Below, one piece after another: positions 24,237-31,697 of a DNA stretch of 64,000 nucleotides. Below the pieces are notes generated by a model, which was given only the letters and a program-made list of their open reading frames with translations, had not been told where the DNA came from and did no database searches. Within the stretch, counting starts at the first letter, position 1. Each line of letters begins with the position of its first letter. Position numbers and translations under genes: made by a program. The stretch comes from UBA6898 sp964463135 (GTDB lineage: Bacteria; Nitrospirota; Thermodesulfovibrionia; Thermodesulfovibrionales; UBA6898), in NCBI GenBank assembly GCA_964463135.1, contig CAYXBA010000009.1:62001-126000 (forward strand). The letters are read 5' to 3'.

Positions 24237-25075
24237 TATGATCTCCTCCCTTCAAGATAAGTCGTTGGATTCATGGGCTTGCCTTCTCTCCAGACTTCGT
24301 AATGGACATGCGGGCCAGTTGAGTTGCCGGTTGAGCCGATATACCCGATGATATCTCCCCGTTTCACCTTCTGGCCGACCTTAACGTTCAGCATCTTGTT
24401 ATGTGCATAAAAGGTAGAAAACCCGAAGCCATGTTCCAGGGCCACCAGATTGCCGCTTCCGCCTGACCAGTCTGCAAAGCTCACAATGCCGTCAGCAGTC
24501 GCCCTGACCGGTCTTCCCGGTTCAGCTGCAATATCCACACCAGTATGGAACTGGGGCTCACCGCTCCTCGGATGCTCACGGTTGCCGAACGCTGAGGTCA
24601 GACGTCCATCAACAGGCCACCCCTTCGGCGTAGACAGATAGAGGTCGCGCTGCTGACTCATATAATCCTTTATTTCTCCGACCGTTGACATGGTTACCTT
24701 GATCTGTTGTTTTAACTGCTCCATATCAATAGAACCCGAGTCAGACGTATCAATATGCTCAAGCACCTTCTCCCTGGACTTCAGCGAAAAGAGCTTCTGA
24801 AAATCGCCTTCTGCCTTTTTCAGGCCGGCTATGGTCGTCTTGATCTCCATGAACTGGGATGAGTAATAGTTCACCTTGTCCTTCATCCGTTCATACTCAA
24901 ATGCGTCAATTGCCACAGAAAACACATACACGGTGCCTATGAACCAGAGAATGACCGAGACGAGAATACCGACAGAAGGCACCTTGATGCTTACTGACTT
25001 TCTGCTCGTATGCGGAATGAACATGATAGTGATCGGCGTAAACGCCTTCTTCAGCACCCTCCTGACCTTATACAT
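24236..25075 (-). CDS. Membrane-anchored M23 family metallopeptidase
   Basis: Peptidoglycan endopeptidase, 279 aa. A signal anchor near residues 32-58 (VPSVGILVSVILWFIGTVYV), a helical coiled region (60-150), then the LytM domain with zinc ligands in FHTGVDIAA and GPHVHYEVW, preceded by GRLTSAFGNREHPRSGEPQF. All catalytic residues look present. It overlaps purM by 8 bases and bactofilin by 1, making a purM-M23-bactofilin operon. Confidence 0.93.
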   Translation of the reverse strand: MYKVRRVLKKAFTPITIMFIPHTSRKSVSIKVPSVGILVSVILWFIGTVYVFSVAIDAFEYERMKDKVNYYSSQFMEIKTTIAGLKKAEGDFQKLFSLKSREKVLEHIDTSDSGSIDMEQLKQQIKVTMSTVGEIKDYMSQQRDLYLSTPKGWPVDGRLTSAFGNREHPRSGEPQFHTGVDIAAEPGRPVRATADGIVSFADWSGGSGNLVALEHGFGFSTFYAHNKMLNVKVGQKVKRGDIIGYIGSTGNSTGPHVHYEVWREGKPMNPTTYLEGRRS

Positions 25076-26102
25076 AGCGTACCCCCTCTGTTCCCTTTTC
25101 CATTGTGCCTATGCAGGAAGCCTTATACCCCGCCTTTTTCAGAAGGGCAATGGTCTTATCTGCATCCCCCTTGTCAACAACCATTGCAAATCCGATGCCC
25201 ATATTGAATGTGCGCTTCATATCTTCAGCGGGCACATTGCCAAGCCGCTGCATCACGGAAAAAATAGGCGGCACGGACCAGGATCTTCCCTCGACAACTG
25301 CACCAAATCCCTTCGGAAAGACCCTCGGCAGATTGCCCGGAAGACCCCCGCCGGTGATATGGGCCATGCCCTTCACCTTCACCATGTTCTTAACAGCATC
25401 GTATGCCTTAACATAGATCGTGGTAGGACTGAGCAGCTCTTCTCCCAGTGTCCTATTGCACTCAGGGATAAATTTCTTCACGCTCATCTTCTTGTGGTCA
25501 AAGAATATCTTCCGCACCAGCGAATAGCCGTTGCTGTGAATGCCGCTCGATGCCAGGCCGATCACTGCGTCGCCTTTCTTTATCTTCGAACCGTTAACGA
25601 TCCTGTCCTGATCAACGACCCCGACGGCAAAGCCCGAAAGGTCATACTCACCTTTGGCGTAAAAGCCGGGCATCTCTGCTGTCTCGCCACCGACCAGCGC
25701 ACACCCTGACTGTATGCAGCCGGCTGTTATGCCCTTGATCACGTCAGCGGCCTTCTCAGGCTTCAGTTTGCCGGTCGCAAAATAGTCCAGAAAAAAGAGG
25801 GGATCAGCACCGCTCGTGAGGATGTCATTAACACACATCGCAACAAGGTCAATGCCAACGGTGTCGTGTTTGTCTGTCATAAAAGCGACCTTCAGCTTCG
25901 TACCTACGCCGTCAGTCCCGCTCACCAGCACCGGCTTTTTGAATTTCTGTGTATCGACCTTGACGAGTGCACCGAAGAGGCCGATGCCGGTCATGACCTC
26001 GGGCCTGAAGGTCTTCTTCACCATAGGGCCGATGAGATCGACAAACCTGTCGCCCTCGTCGATATCAACGCCTGCCTTTTTATAAGTAATAGTCTTTTTC
26101 AT
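25068..26102 (-). CDS. purM: Phosphoribosylformylglycinamidine cyclo-ligase (AIR synthase)
   Basis: Fifth step of purine synthesis: ATP-dependent closure of FGAM to AIR. 344 aa from ATG 26102 (MKKTITYKKAGVDIDEGDRF), the usual PurM N-terminus; the frame is open further upstream but without homology. Signature VSGTDGVGTKLKVAFM, MCVNDILTSGADPLFFLDYF, LVGGETAEMPGFY and GLASSGIHSNGYSLVRKIFF. First gene of an operon with a peptidase and a bactofilin, an unusual pairing of purine synthesis and cell-wall shape genes. Confidence 0.97.
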   Translation of the reverse strand: MKKTITYKKAGVDIDEGDRFVDLIGPMVKKTFRPEVMTGIGLFGALVKVDTQKFKKPVLVSGTDGVGTKLKVAFMTDKHDTVGIDLVAMCVNDILTSGADPLFFLDYFATGKLKPEKAADVIKGITAGCIQSGCALVGGETAEMPGFYAKGEYDLSGFAVGVVDQDRIVNGSKIKKGDAVIGLASSGIHSNGYSLVRKIFFDHKKMSVKKFIPECNRTLGEELLSPTTIYVKAYDAVKNMVKVKGMAHITGGGLPGNLPRVFPKGFGAVVEGRSWSVPPIFSVMQRLGNVPAEDMKRTFNMGIGFAMVVDKGDADKTIALLKKAGYKASCIGTMEKGTEGVRYV

Positions 26103-26263
26103 TTCATTAAATATGAGCTGCTTCAGTCGGGAGGAAAATCTATATCTTAAGTGGATAATATTTTGCACAAAGGCAATTCAAAGGGCAAGCAAATTTTCTA
26201 TTTTTACAGAATGATGTTTGTTAATAGTTCTGCTATTTGTGAGTTCGGCAATTCTGTTTCTGA

Positions 26264-26269
26264 TAGAAT
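26264..26269 (+). promoter_or_regulatory. -10 box TAGAAT abutting surE
   Basis: TAGAAT ends seven bases before the ATG at 26276; no ribosome binding site in between and no clear -35. Same geometry as at 4741. Confidence 0.45.
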
Positions 26270-26275
26270 AGATTT

Positions 26276-27055
26276 ATGCCGATCATATTAATTACGAACG
26301 ACGACGGAGTTCACTCGCCCGGTATCCTGGCGCTCAGCAATGCCATGAAGACCCTCGGAGAAACGTATATCGTTGCCCCTGACAGGGAGCGGTCTGCAGC
26401 CGGACATTCCCTCACCCTGGACAGGCCGATCAAGGCAGAGGAGATCCGGGAGCATGTGTTCAGTGTCAACGGAACTCCTACTGACTGCGTTACGATAGGG
26501 ATCAACAAGCTCCTGCCCCGGAAGCCTGACCTCGTGGTCTCAGGCATCAACAAGGGGGCAAACCTCGGGGATGATATCACCTATTCAGGCACGGTCTCGG
26601 CTGCGATCGAGGGCACGATCTTCGGCATTCCGTCGATCGCCTTCTCGCTCATCTCGGATAAAGAGTATCATTACCAGACAGCATCCTTTCTTGCCACAAA
26701 GATAGCCTCCTATGTGCTCGAACATTCCCTGCCGTTCGATACCCTGCTGAATGTGAATTTCCCTAATATCAGGCAGCAGGAGATCAAAGGCATCAAGATC
26801 ACGCGGCAGGGCAAGCGCATCTATGAGAACTCCATTCAGGAGACCTTCAACCCCTGGGGAGAGAAGTATTACTGGATCGGAGGGGGAAGGACATTCTGGG
26901 AGCACGGTGACGAGGCTGATATGGAGGCAGTGCAGCAGAACTATGTGTCTATCACACCGATACATCTTGACCTCACAAATCATAGCGCACTCACGTTTTT
27001 GCGGGACCGTTGGAACGTATCTGACATGTTAGGTGGCATGGATGAATCAATATGA
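26276..27055 (+). CDS. surE: 5'/3'-nucleotidase SurE
   Basis: Metal-dependent nucleoside monophosphate phosphatase, 259 aa. N-terminal ITNDDGVHSPGILALSNAMK with the DD metal site, APDRERSAAGHSLTL, VVSGINKGANLGDDITYSGT and NVNFPNI are all present. Full length. First of a pair with the FAD dehydrogenase, which starts inside its last codons. surE next to pcm (28579) is a widely conserved association, here with one gene between them. Confidence 0.96.
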   Translation: MPIILITNDDGVHSPGILALSNAMKTLGETYIVAPDRERSAAGHSLTLDRPIKAEEIREHVFSVNGTPTDCVTIGINKLLPRKPDLVVSGINKGANLGDDITYSGTVSAAIEGTIFGIPSIAFSLISDKEYHYQTASFLATKIASYVLEHSLPFDTLLNVNFPNIRQQEIKGIKITRQGKRIYENSIQETFNPWGEKYYWIGGGRTFWEHGDEADMEAVQQNYVSITPIHLDLTNHSALTFLRDRWNVSDMLGGMDESI

Positions 27056-28421
27056 TGTCATCATTATAGGCTCAGGGCCTGCAGGCATATTCGCAGCACT
27101 CGAATTCCTGAAATCAGAAAAGACCGTAAAGGTCCTTATTATCGAAAAGGGCCGTGATATAGACCAGAGAAGATGCCCGTCAAAAGAGCGGAAAATATCC
27201 TGCACCACCTGCCCTGAATGCGACCTGCTGAGCGGCTGGGGCGGGGCAGGCGCCTTCAGCGATGGCAAACTCAGCCTCTCTCCCGAGGTCGGCGGCTTCC
27301 TTTCCCGGTATATGGATAACGACGCTGTCCAGTCCATGATCGACTATGTGGACGACATCTACATCCAGCATGGCGCACCTGTCGAGATCTTCGGGGACCA
27401 CCCTGAAGAGATACAGAGCATCGAGCGGCTTGCATCAAAGAACAACCTTCAGCTCATACCCTCAAAGATACGACATATCGGCACAGACCGGTGCATTACC
27501 GTGCTGAAGCAGATGAAGGACAAGATCAGCAAAAATGTCGAGATCATCTTTAAGGCAGAGGCAGAGCAGGTGCTGGTTGAAGATGGCACTTATAAAGGCG
27601 TAAGGCTCAAGGACGGCAGAACGTTCTATTCCGGCTTTCTGGTGCTTGCTCCGGGCCGCGAGGGCTCGAAGTGGCTCGAAGAAGAGGCGCGCAGGCTCAA
27701 GCTCACGCAGCTTAAAAACCCTGTTGATGTCGGTGTGAGGGTGGAACTGCCTGCCTCGGTCATGGAACCGCTCACCAAGGCAACGTATGAGCCGAAGCTC
27801 GTCTTTTACTCAAAGAAATTCGACGACCGGGTAAGGACCTTCTGCGTAAATCCCTATGGCGAAGTGGTAAAGGAGTATCTCAAGGGCATCTGGACCGTGA
27901 ACGGCCACAGCTACACGGACAGAAGGACGAACAACACGAACTTTGCGCTTCTGGTCAGCACCTATTTCACCGAACCCTTTGACGAACCCATATCGTACGG
28001 CAGATACATTGCCCAGCTTGCGAACTTCATCGGCAAGGGTGTTATTGTGCAGAGGCTCGGTGACCTGCATGCAGGAAGACGCTCTACGCATGAGCGCATT
28101 GCAAAGGGCATTGTGAAGCCCTCGCTCGCAGATGCCACGCCCGGTGACCTCAGCTTTGCCCTTCCCTACCGCTATCTCTGCGATATTCTGGAGATGCTTG
28201 CAGCCCTGGACAAGATAGCTCCCGGAGTGAATTCACGACATACCCTTCTCTACGGCGTTGAGGTAAAGTTCTATTCCATGCAGCTCAAGCTCACGAACAA
28301 CCTTGAGACCGAGATACCGAACATCTTTGCTGCGGGAGACGGTCCGGGAGTGAGCCGCGGCCTCATTCAGGCTTCTGCATCAGGCGTTGTTGCAGCAAGG
28401 GAGATACTGAAGAGGGTTTAG
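27042..28421 (+). CDS. FAD-dependent dehydrogenase (COG2509 type)
   Basis: 459 aa flavoprotein of uncertain substrate. N-terminal FAD motif YDVIIIGSGPAGIFAALEFL, then cysteines (RRCPSKERKISCTTCPECDL) followed by SGWGGAGAFSDGKLSLSPEV, and a C-terminal flavin contact EIPNIFAAGDGPGVSRGLIQ. This matches uncharacterised NAD(FAD)-utilising dehydrogenases. The ATG at 27042 is preferred over the in-frame GTG at 27033 because of AGGTGG upstream. It overlaps surE by 14 bases. Confidence 0.87.
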   Translation: MNQYDVIIIGSGPAGIFAALEFLKSEKTVKVLIIEKGRDIDQRRCPSKERKISCTTCPECDLLSGWGGAGAFSDGKLSLSPEVGGFLSRYMDNDAVQSMIDYVDDIYIQHGAPVEIFGDHPEEIQSIERLASKNNLQLIPSKIRHIGTDRCITVLKQMKDKISKNVEIIFKAEAEQVLVEDGTYKGVRLKDGRTFYSGFLVLAPGREGSKWLEEEARRLKLTQLKNPVDVGVRVELPASVMEPLTKATYEPKLVFYSKKFDDRVRTFCVNPYGEVVKEYLKGIWTVNGHSYTDRRTNNTNFALLVSTYFTEPFDEPISYGRYIAQLANFIGKGVIVQRLGDLHAGRRSTHERIAKGIVKPSLADATPGDLSFALPYRYLCDILEMLAALDKIAPGVNSRHTLLYGVEVKFYSMQLKLTNNLETEIPNIFAAGDGPGVSRGLIQASASGVVAAREILKRV

Positions 28422-28463
28422 GGATTGGGGATTAGGGATTAGCAAAAGGTGCTCAGTGTTTTT

Positions 28464-28538
28464 CTGTCATTCCCGCTTGTCGGGAATCCTTCCGTCTGTT
28501 CGGATCTCAGAAAGATTCTGGGCAAGCCAGAATGACAG
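28464..28538. repeat. Palindromic intergenic element
   Basis: 75-base element with terminal inverted repeats CTGTCATTC / GAATGACAG and an inner palindrome CATTCCCGCTTGTCGGGAAT. This type of TCATTCCCG element is dispersed in many bacterial genomes as a REP/MITE-like sequence. It lies between the FAD dehydrogenase and pcm, so it may limit read-through or stabilise mRNA ends. Confidence 0.7.
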
Positions 28539-28578
28539 CAAAAATAGAGACGCAGGATACAAAATAATTCATACAACT

Positions 28579-29229
28579 ATGGACTATCAGAAATTAAGGG
28601 ACCAGATGGTTGAAAACCAGCTCATTCCACGCGGGATCAAAGACCCCCGAGTTCTGGATGCCATGCGTCGCGTGCCAAGGCATGTCTTCGCCGGAGGCCA
28701 CAACCTTGCTGGCGCGTACGATGACATGGCGCTGCCGATCGGAGAGGGACAGACCATCTCTCAGCCCTATATGGTCGCGATCATGACCGAACTGCTCGAA
28801 CTGAAGGGAACTGAAAAGGTGCTGGAGATAGGCACAGGATCAGGATATCAGGGTGCAGTCCTTGCAGAGCTTGCAAAAGAGGTCTATACGATCGAGCGCA
28901 TACGAGTTCTGGCTGACCGCGCAGCAGCAGAATACCGGACTTTGGGAATTGACAATATCCAGGTAAGGACAGGAGACGGCACACTCGGCTGGCCTGAAGC
29001 TGCCCCGTTTGACAGGATCATCATTACTGCAGCCTCACCAGAGATACCAGAGCCCCTTATGGAGCAGCTTGGCATGAATGGCATTCTGGTCATCCCTGTC
29101 GGGACCCGGTTATCACAGCAGCTCCTGAAGATCACAAAGACCGATCAGGGGCTTAAAGAGGAACATCACACACCCTGCATCTTTGTGCCGCTCATAGGCG
29201 AGTATGGCTGGAAAGAAGGATCCTATTAA
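28579..29229 (+). CDS. pcm: Protein-L-isoaspartate O-methyltransferase
   Basis: Repairs isoaspartyl residues by SAM-dependent methylation. 216 aa from ATG 28579 (MDYQKLRDQMVENQLIPRGI); the open frame further upstream is the palindromic element translated and is not real. Conserved VPRHVFAGGHNLAGAYDDMA, GEGQTISQPYMVAIMTELLE and motif I VLEIGTGSGYQGAVLAELAK. Pairing with nearby surE is typical. Confidence 0.96.
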   Translation: MDYQKLRDQMVENQLIPRGIKDPRVLDAMRRVPRHVFAGGHNLAGAYDDMALPIGEGQTISQPYMVAIMTELLELKGTEKVLEIGTGSGYQGAVLAELAKEVYTIERIRVLADRAAAEYRTLGIDNIQVRTGDGTLGWPEAAPFDRIIITAASPEIPEPLMEQLGMNGILVIPVGTRLSQQLLKITKTDQGLKEEHHTPCIFVPLIGEYGWKEGSY

Positions 29230-29246
29230 TTATTGAGGTGATATTC

Positions 29247-29582
29247 ATGAACATTGCTTTTCAGAAAACATTCGCCGCGGTCAGCCTGATCATTCTGCTG
29301 TTTATCGGATGCGACAGCCTGATGGCAACACCCATAAAGAAGATACTGGACAATCCGCGCGATTACAGCAACAAGCCAGTGACCGTATCAGGAGAGGTCA
29401 CGGAAGTATTCAGCCTTATCGTGATCAAGTATTTTGTGGTCAAGGACCGCACAGGCGAGATCGTTGTGGTGACCCAGAAACCGCTGCCGAAGAAAGGCTC
29501 GAAGATAACTGCCAAGGGCACGGTCCAGGAGGCCTTCGCCCTGGGCGACCAGCAACTGATCGTTATCATGGAGAAGGAATGA
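29247..29582 (+). CDS. OB-fold putative lipoprotein
   Basis: 111 aa. Hydrophobic N-terminus ending in LLFIGCDS, a plausible lipobox with Cys as the lipidation site. The remainder (DNPRDYSNKPVTVSGEVTEV, KDRTGEIVVVTQKPLPKKGS, ITAKGTVQEAF) is the small beta-barrel (OB) pattern seen in nucleic-acid-binding-like or bacterial tRNA_anti-type envelope proteins. Start taken at 29247 (MNIAFQ), preceded by GAGGTGA. Role unknown. Confidence 0.75.
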   Translation: MNIAFQKTFAAVSLIILLFIGCDSLMATPIKKILDNPRDYSNKPVTVSGEVTEVFSLIVIKYFVVKDRTGEIVVVTQKPLPKKGSKITAKGTVQEAFALGDQQLIVIMEKE

Positions 29583-29624
29583 CCGGCAGACTGTTTGTCC
29601 TGTCCATCTGAAATTATTTGAATA

Positions 29625-29660
29625 TTGCCATTATAGGCTTCTCACTATATAATTATATAG
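29625..29660 (+). promoter_or_regulatory. vapBC promoter with palindromic operator
   Basis: TTGCCA at 29625, 17-base spacer, TATAAT at 29648. The -10 lies inside a perfect 16-base palindrome CTATATAATTATATAG (29645-29660), a likely operator for autoregulation by the VapBC complex. Confidence 0.7.
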
Positions 29661-29687
29661 ACATAGAAAGAAGGACGGTGAATAATC

Positions 29688-29948
29688 ATGGCAACGACAA
29701 CAAAACAGGCTAACTTTCTGCTCCCTGCAGATGTAATCGAAGAACTTAAGGCTGCTGTTCCGAAGAGGCAGCAGAGCAGAGTGGTAACCGATGCCCTACG
29801 AAAAGAACTGAAGCGTATCAGGCTCGAAAAGGCGCTCAGCGAAAGTTTTGGTGCATGGAAAGAAAAGGATCATCCCGAACTGACAGCAGGGACAGATGCC
29901 TATGTTCGGAGCCTCAGGAAAAGCAGCCGCCTTTCACGAGCAAAATGA
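29688..29948 (+). CDS. vapB: VapB-type antitoxin (ribbon-helix-helix)
   Basis: 86 aa. N-terminal TTKQANFLLPADVIEELKAA followed by VTDALRKELKRIRLEKAL is a ribbon-helix-helix DNA-binding pattern; the C-terminal half is polar and would bind the toxin. GGACGGTG lies upstream of the ATG. The stop overlaps the toxin start (ATGA), the usual coupling of antitoxin and toxin. Confidence 0.8.
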   Translation: MATTTKQANFLLPADVIEELKAAVPKRQQSRVVTDALRKELKRIRLEKALSESFGAWKEKDHPELTAGTDAYVRSLRKSSRLSRAK

Positions 29949-30319
29949 AGACTGTCCTTGTCGACACTGACGTTTTGATAGACTTTCTGAGGGGAAAAGA
30001 AAAGGCACGCGAATTCATGGTCTCGCTGGCGGGTGACGCCGACATCATCTGCTCTGCTATTACCGTTGCCGAAATACACGCAGGAATGAAAGAGCAGGAG
30101 AGGGCAAAGACCCAGGAGCTCCTCGACAGTCTAACGATCATTGATGTGACCCGACAGATTGCGGAAAAAGCAGGTTCATACCGCCGGACCATACGGTCAC
30201 ATGCCCTCGAACTCGATGACTGCATGATCGCCGCCTCTGCATATCTAAAAGGGGCTGCACTTGCTACCGGCAACGCAAAACACTATCCGATGGGCGATAT
30301 TGAGAAGAAGCTTGTTTGA
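29945..30319 (+). CDS. vapC: PIN-domain toxin VapC
   Basis: Ribonuclease toxin, 124 aa. PIN acidic residues are visible: VLVDTDVLIDFLRG (first Asp pair), ITVAEIHAGM (Glu), and LELDDCMIAASAYLKGAALA (third acidic cluster), then ATGNAKHYPMG. An upstream extension of the frame overlaps vapB and is rejected because ATG 29945 overlaps the antitoxin stop. In relatives VapC cleaves tRNA or rRNA. Confidence 0.9.
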   Translation: MKTVLVDTDVLIDFLRGKEKAREFMVSLAGDADIICSAITVAEIHAGMKEQERAKTQELLDSLTIIDVTRQIAEKAGSYRRTIRSHALELDDCMIAASAYLKGAALATGNAKHYPMGDIEKKLV

Positions 30320-30405
30320 CCCTAGACTTTTTCTCCGCCATCTTTCTGTGTGCTCAACTTAATGGAAATGAGGCATGAATCCCGAAATAAACATACGTCT
30401 GCTAA

Positions 30406-30930
30406 ATGAACTACCCTGATTGGAAGCCGGTTCCCATAGCGGCGTTAGTGGGCGGCGTGCTTGCTGCCCTCGGTTTCTGCATCTATGCACTCATCCTGTC
30501 CGGTGAATTTCTTTTTATCGACAATGTAAACCTGCCTTTCCATGAATTTGGCCATCTCTTCTTTTCGATCTTCGGCGAGACGATCGGCATATGGGGAGGC
30601 ACGCTCATGCAGCTCCTCATCCCCTTCAGCATCCTTGTCTATTTCTTTATCAGCAGGGAAACTGCAGGGGTCTTCTTCTGTGCCTTTTGGCTCGGCGAGA
30701 ACCTGCTCAATATCGGCGTTTATATTAATGACGCCCGTGCGCTTGCACTCCCGCTTGTCGGCGGCGGTGAGCATGACTGGAACATTATCCTGGGGTCACT
30801 GAATATGCTCCGCTACGACCACTACATCGCAGCGATCGTTAAGTCCCTTGGATGGTTCATCATGCTAGGCTCGATCGTCTGGTTTCTGGTCGTGGGGATG
30901 AGGGCAAGGGAGACTACTTCAATTCCATAG
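30406..30930 (+). CDS. Membrane protein with HEFGH motif
   Basis: 174 aa, four hydrophobic segments (about 10-32, 58-85, 85-105, 145-165). At residues 46-50 there is HEFGH (in LPFHEFGHLFFSIFGETIGI), which fits the HExxH zinc site of M50-like intramembrane metalloproteases, placed at the start of a membrane segment as in that clan. The second ligand motif of M50 (NxxPxxxxDG) is not seen; NDARALALP near residue 110 is only a vague resemblance. Function unknown. Confidence 0.65.
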   Translation: MNYPDWKPVPIAALVGGVLAALGFCIYALILSGEFLFIDNVNLPFHEFGHLFFSIFGETIGIWGGTLMQLLIPFSILVYFFISRETAGVFFCAFWLGENLLNIGVYINDARALALPLVGGGEHDWNIILGSLNMLRYDHYIAAIVKSLGWFIMLGSIVWFLVVGMRARETTSIP

Positions 30931-31563
30931 TTGATCAATCGATAATTTACGATTTTCACGGCTCTCGTCGTACATATACCACCGTATTCTTGAATCCAGA
31001 ACATTGACTGCAGCAATTGAGGTATATGGAGTAGGAGACAATTCAATAACATAACCATCATTCTTGCTATCTTCAAAAAAGACCCAGTTTGGAGTATGTG
31101 TCCATTTAAGATGGATTTCCCCACAATTAATAATATCTTTAGATCCTATGATCATAGGAAAAATGAACATACCCCCTCGCACTCTTGGAAAGAAAAGCTC
31201 GCCCGTTCCAAACACTACATTGCTCTTAGAAAAATTTCCGCTCCCATCACCCTGATAGTAAAATTCATATGATGAATAATGATCGTTTTCTGTCTCACCT
31301 AACCATGACCTCGTAAACTTCATTGCGCAATATTTTTGTCCTACTCTAACTATAAGGATTCTTCCTATTGGCATCCCTATCCCAAGTCTTCCAATCAGAA
31401 TCTCATCTGTTCTTGAGGGGGGCAATGATTGTGATTCTCTTTCTTCAGCAGTGGGCACCCATGTTGATGGTTTTTCTCCAGCCAGTGTAATATTTTCTGG
31501 TATTACGACGAAAGAAATGATTAACAGCGCAATTACCCTTTTCATGATATCGAGCTTCATCAT
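30919..31563 (-). CDS. Unknown exported protein, AT-rich gene
   Basis: 214 aa with a signal-like N-terminus (MKRVIALLIISFVVIPENIT..AG). Mature part contains RLGIGMPIGRILIVRVGQKY, CAMKFTRSWLGE and a C-terminal half with WTHTPNWVFFEDSKNDGYVI. No family recognised. Base composition is clearly more AT-rich than both neighbours, and codon use differs (many AAT, ATA, TCT), consistent with recent acquisition. Start set at 31563 (MMKLDIMKR) after AGAAGAG; Met at 31545 is an alternative. The 3' end overlaps the converging gene by 12 bases. Confidence 0.65.
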   Translation of the reverse strand: MMKLDIMKRVIALLIISFVVIPENITLAGEKPSTWVPTAEERESQSLPPSRTDEILIGRLGIGMPIGRILIVRVGQKYCAMKFTRSWLGETENDHYSSYEFYYQGDGSGNFSKSNVVFGTGELFFPRVRGGMFIFPMIIGSKDIINCGEIHLKWTHTPNWVFFEDSKNDGYVIELSPTPYTSIAAVNVLDSRIRWYMYDESRENRKLSIDQLWN

Positions 31564-31697
31564 AAACTCTTCTAGAACTCCAAATGCCTCAGATTGGCAA
31601 GCCTTACAAAAGCTTCTCATTATAGTCTTCATAGGTTTCCGAAACCTGTCTGCATATAGTATCTTTTACCATAAACTGCCGAAGAAACCAACTGTGC

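Noticed and set aside
28456..28578. N-terminal extension of pcm
   Set aside because: It is a translation of a palindromic intergenic element; the family start is at 28579.
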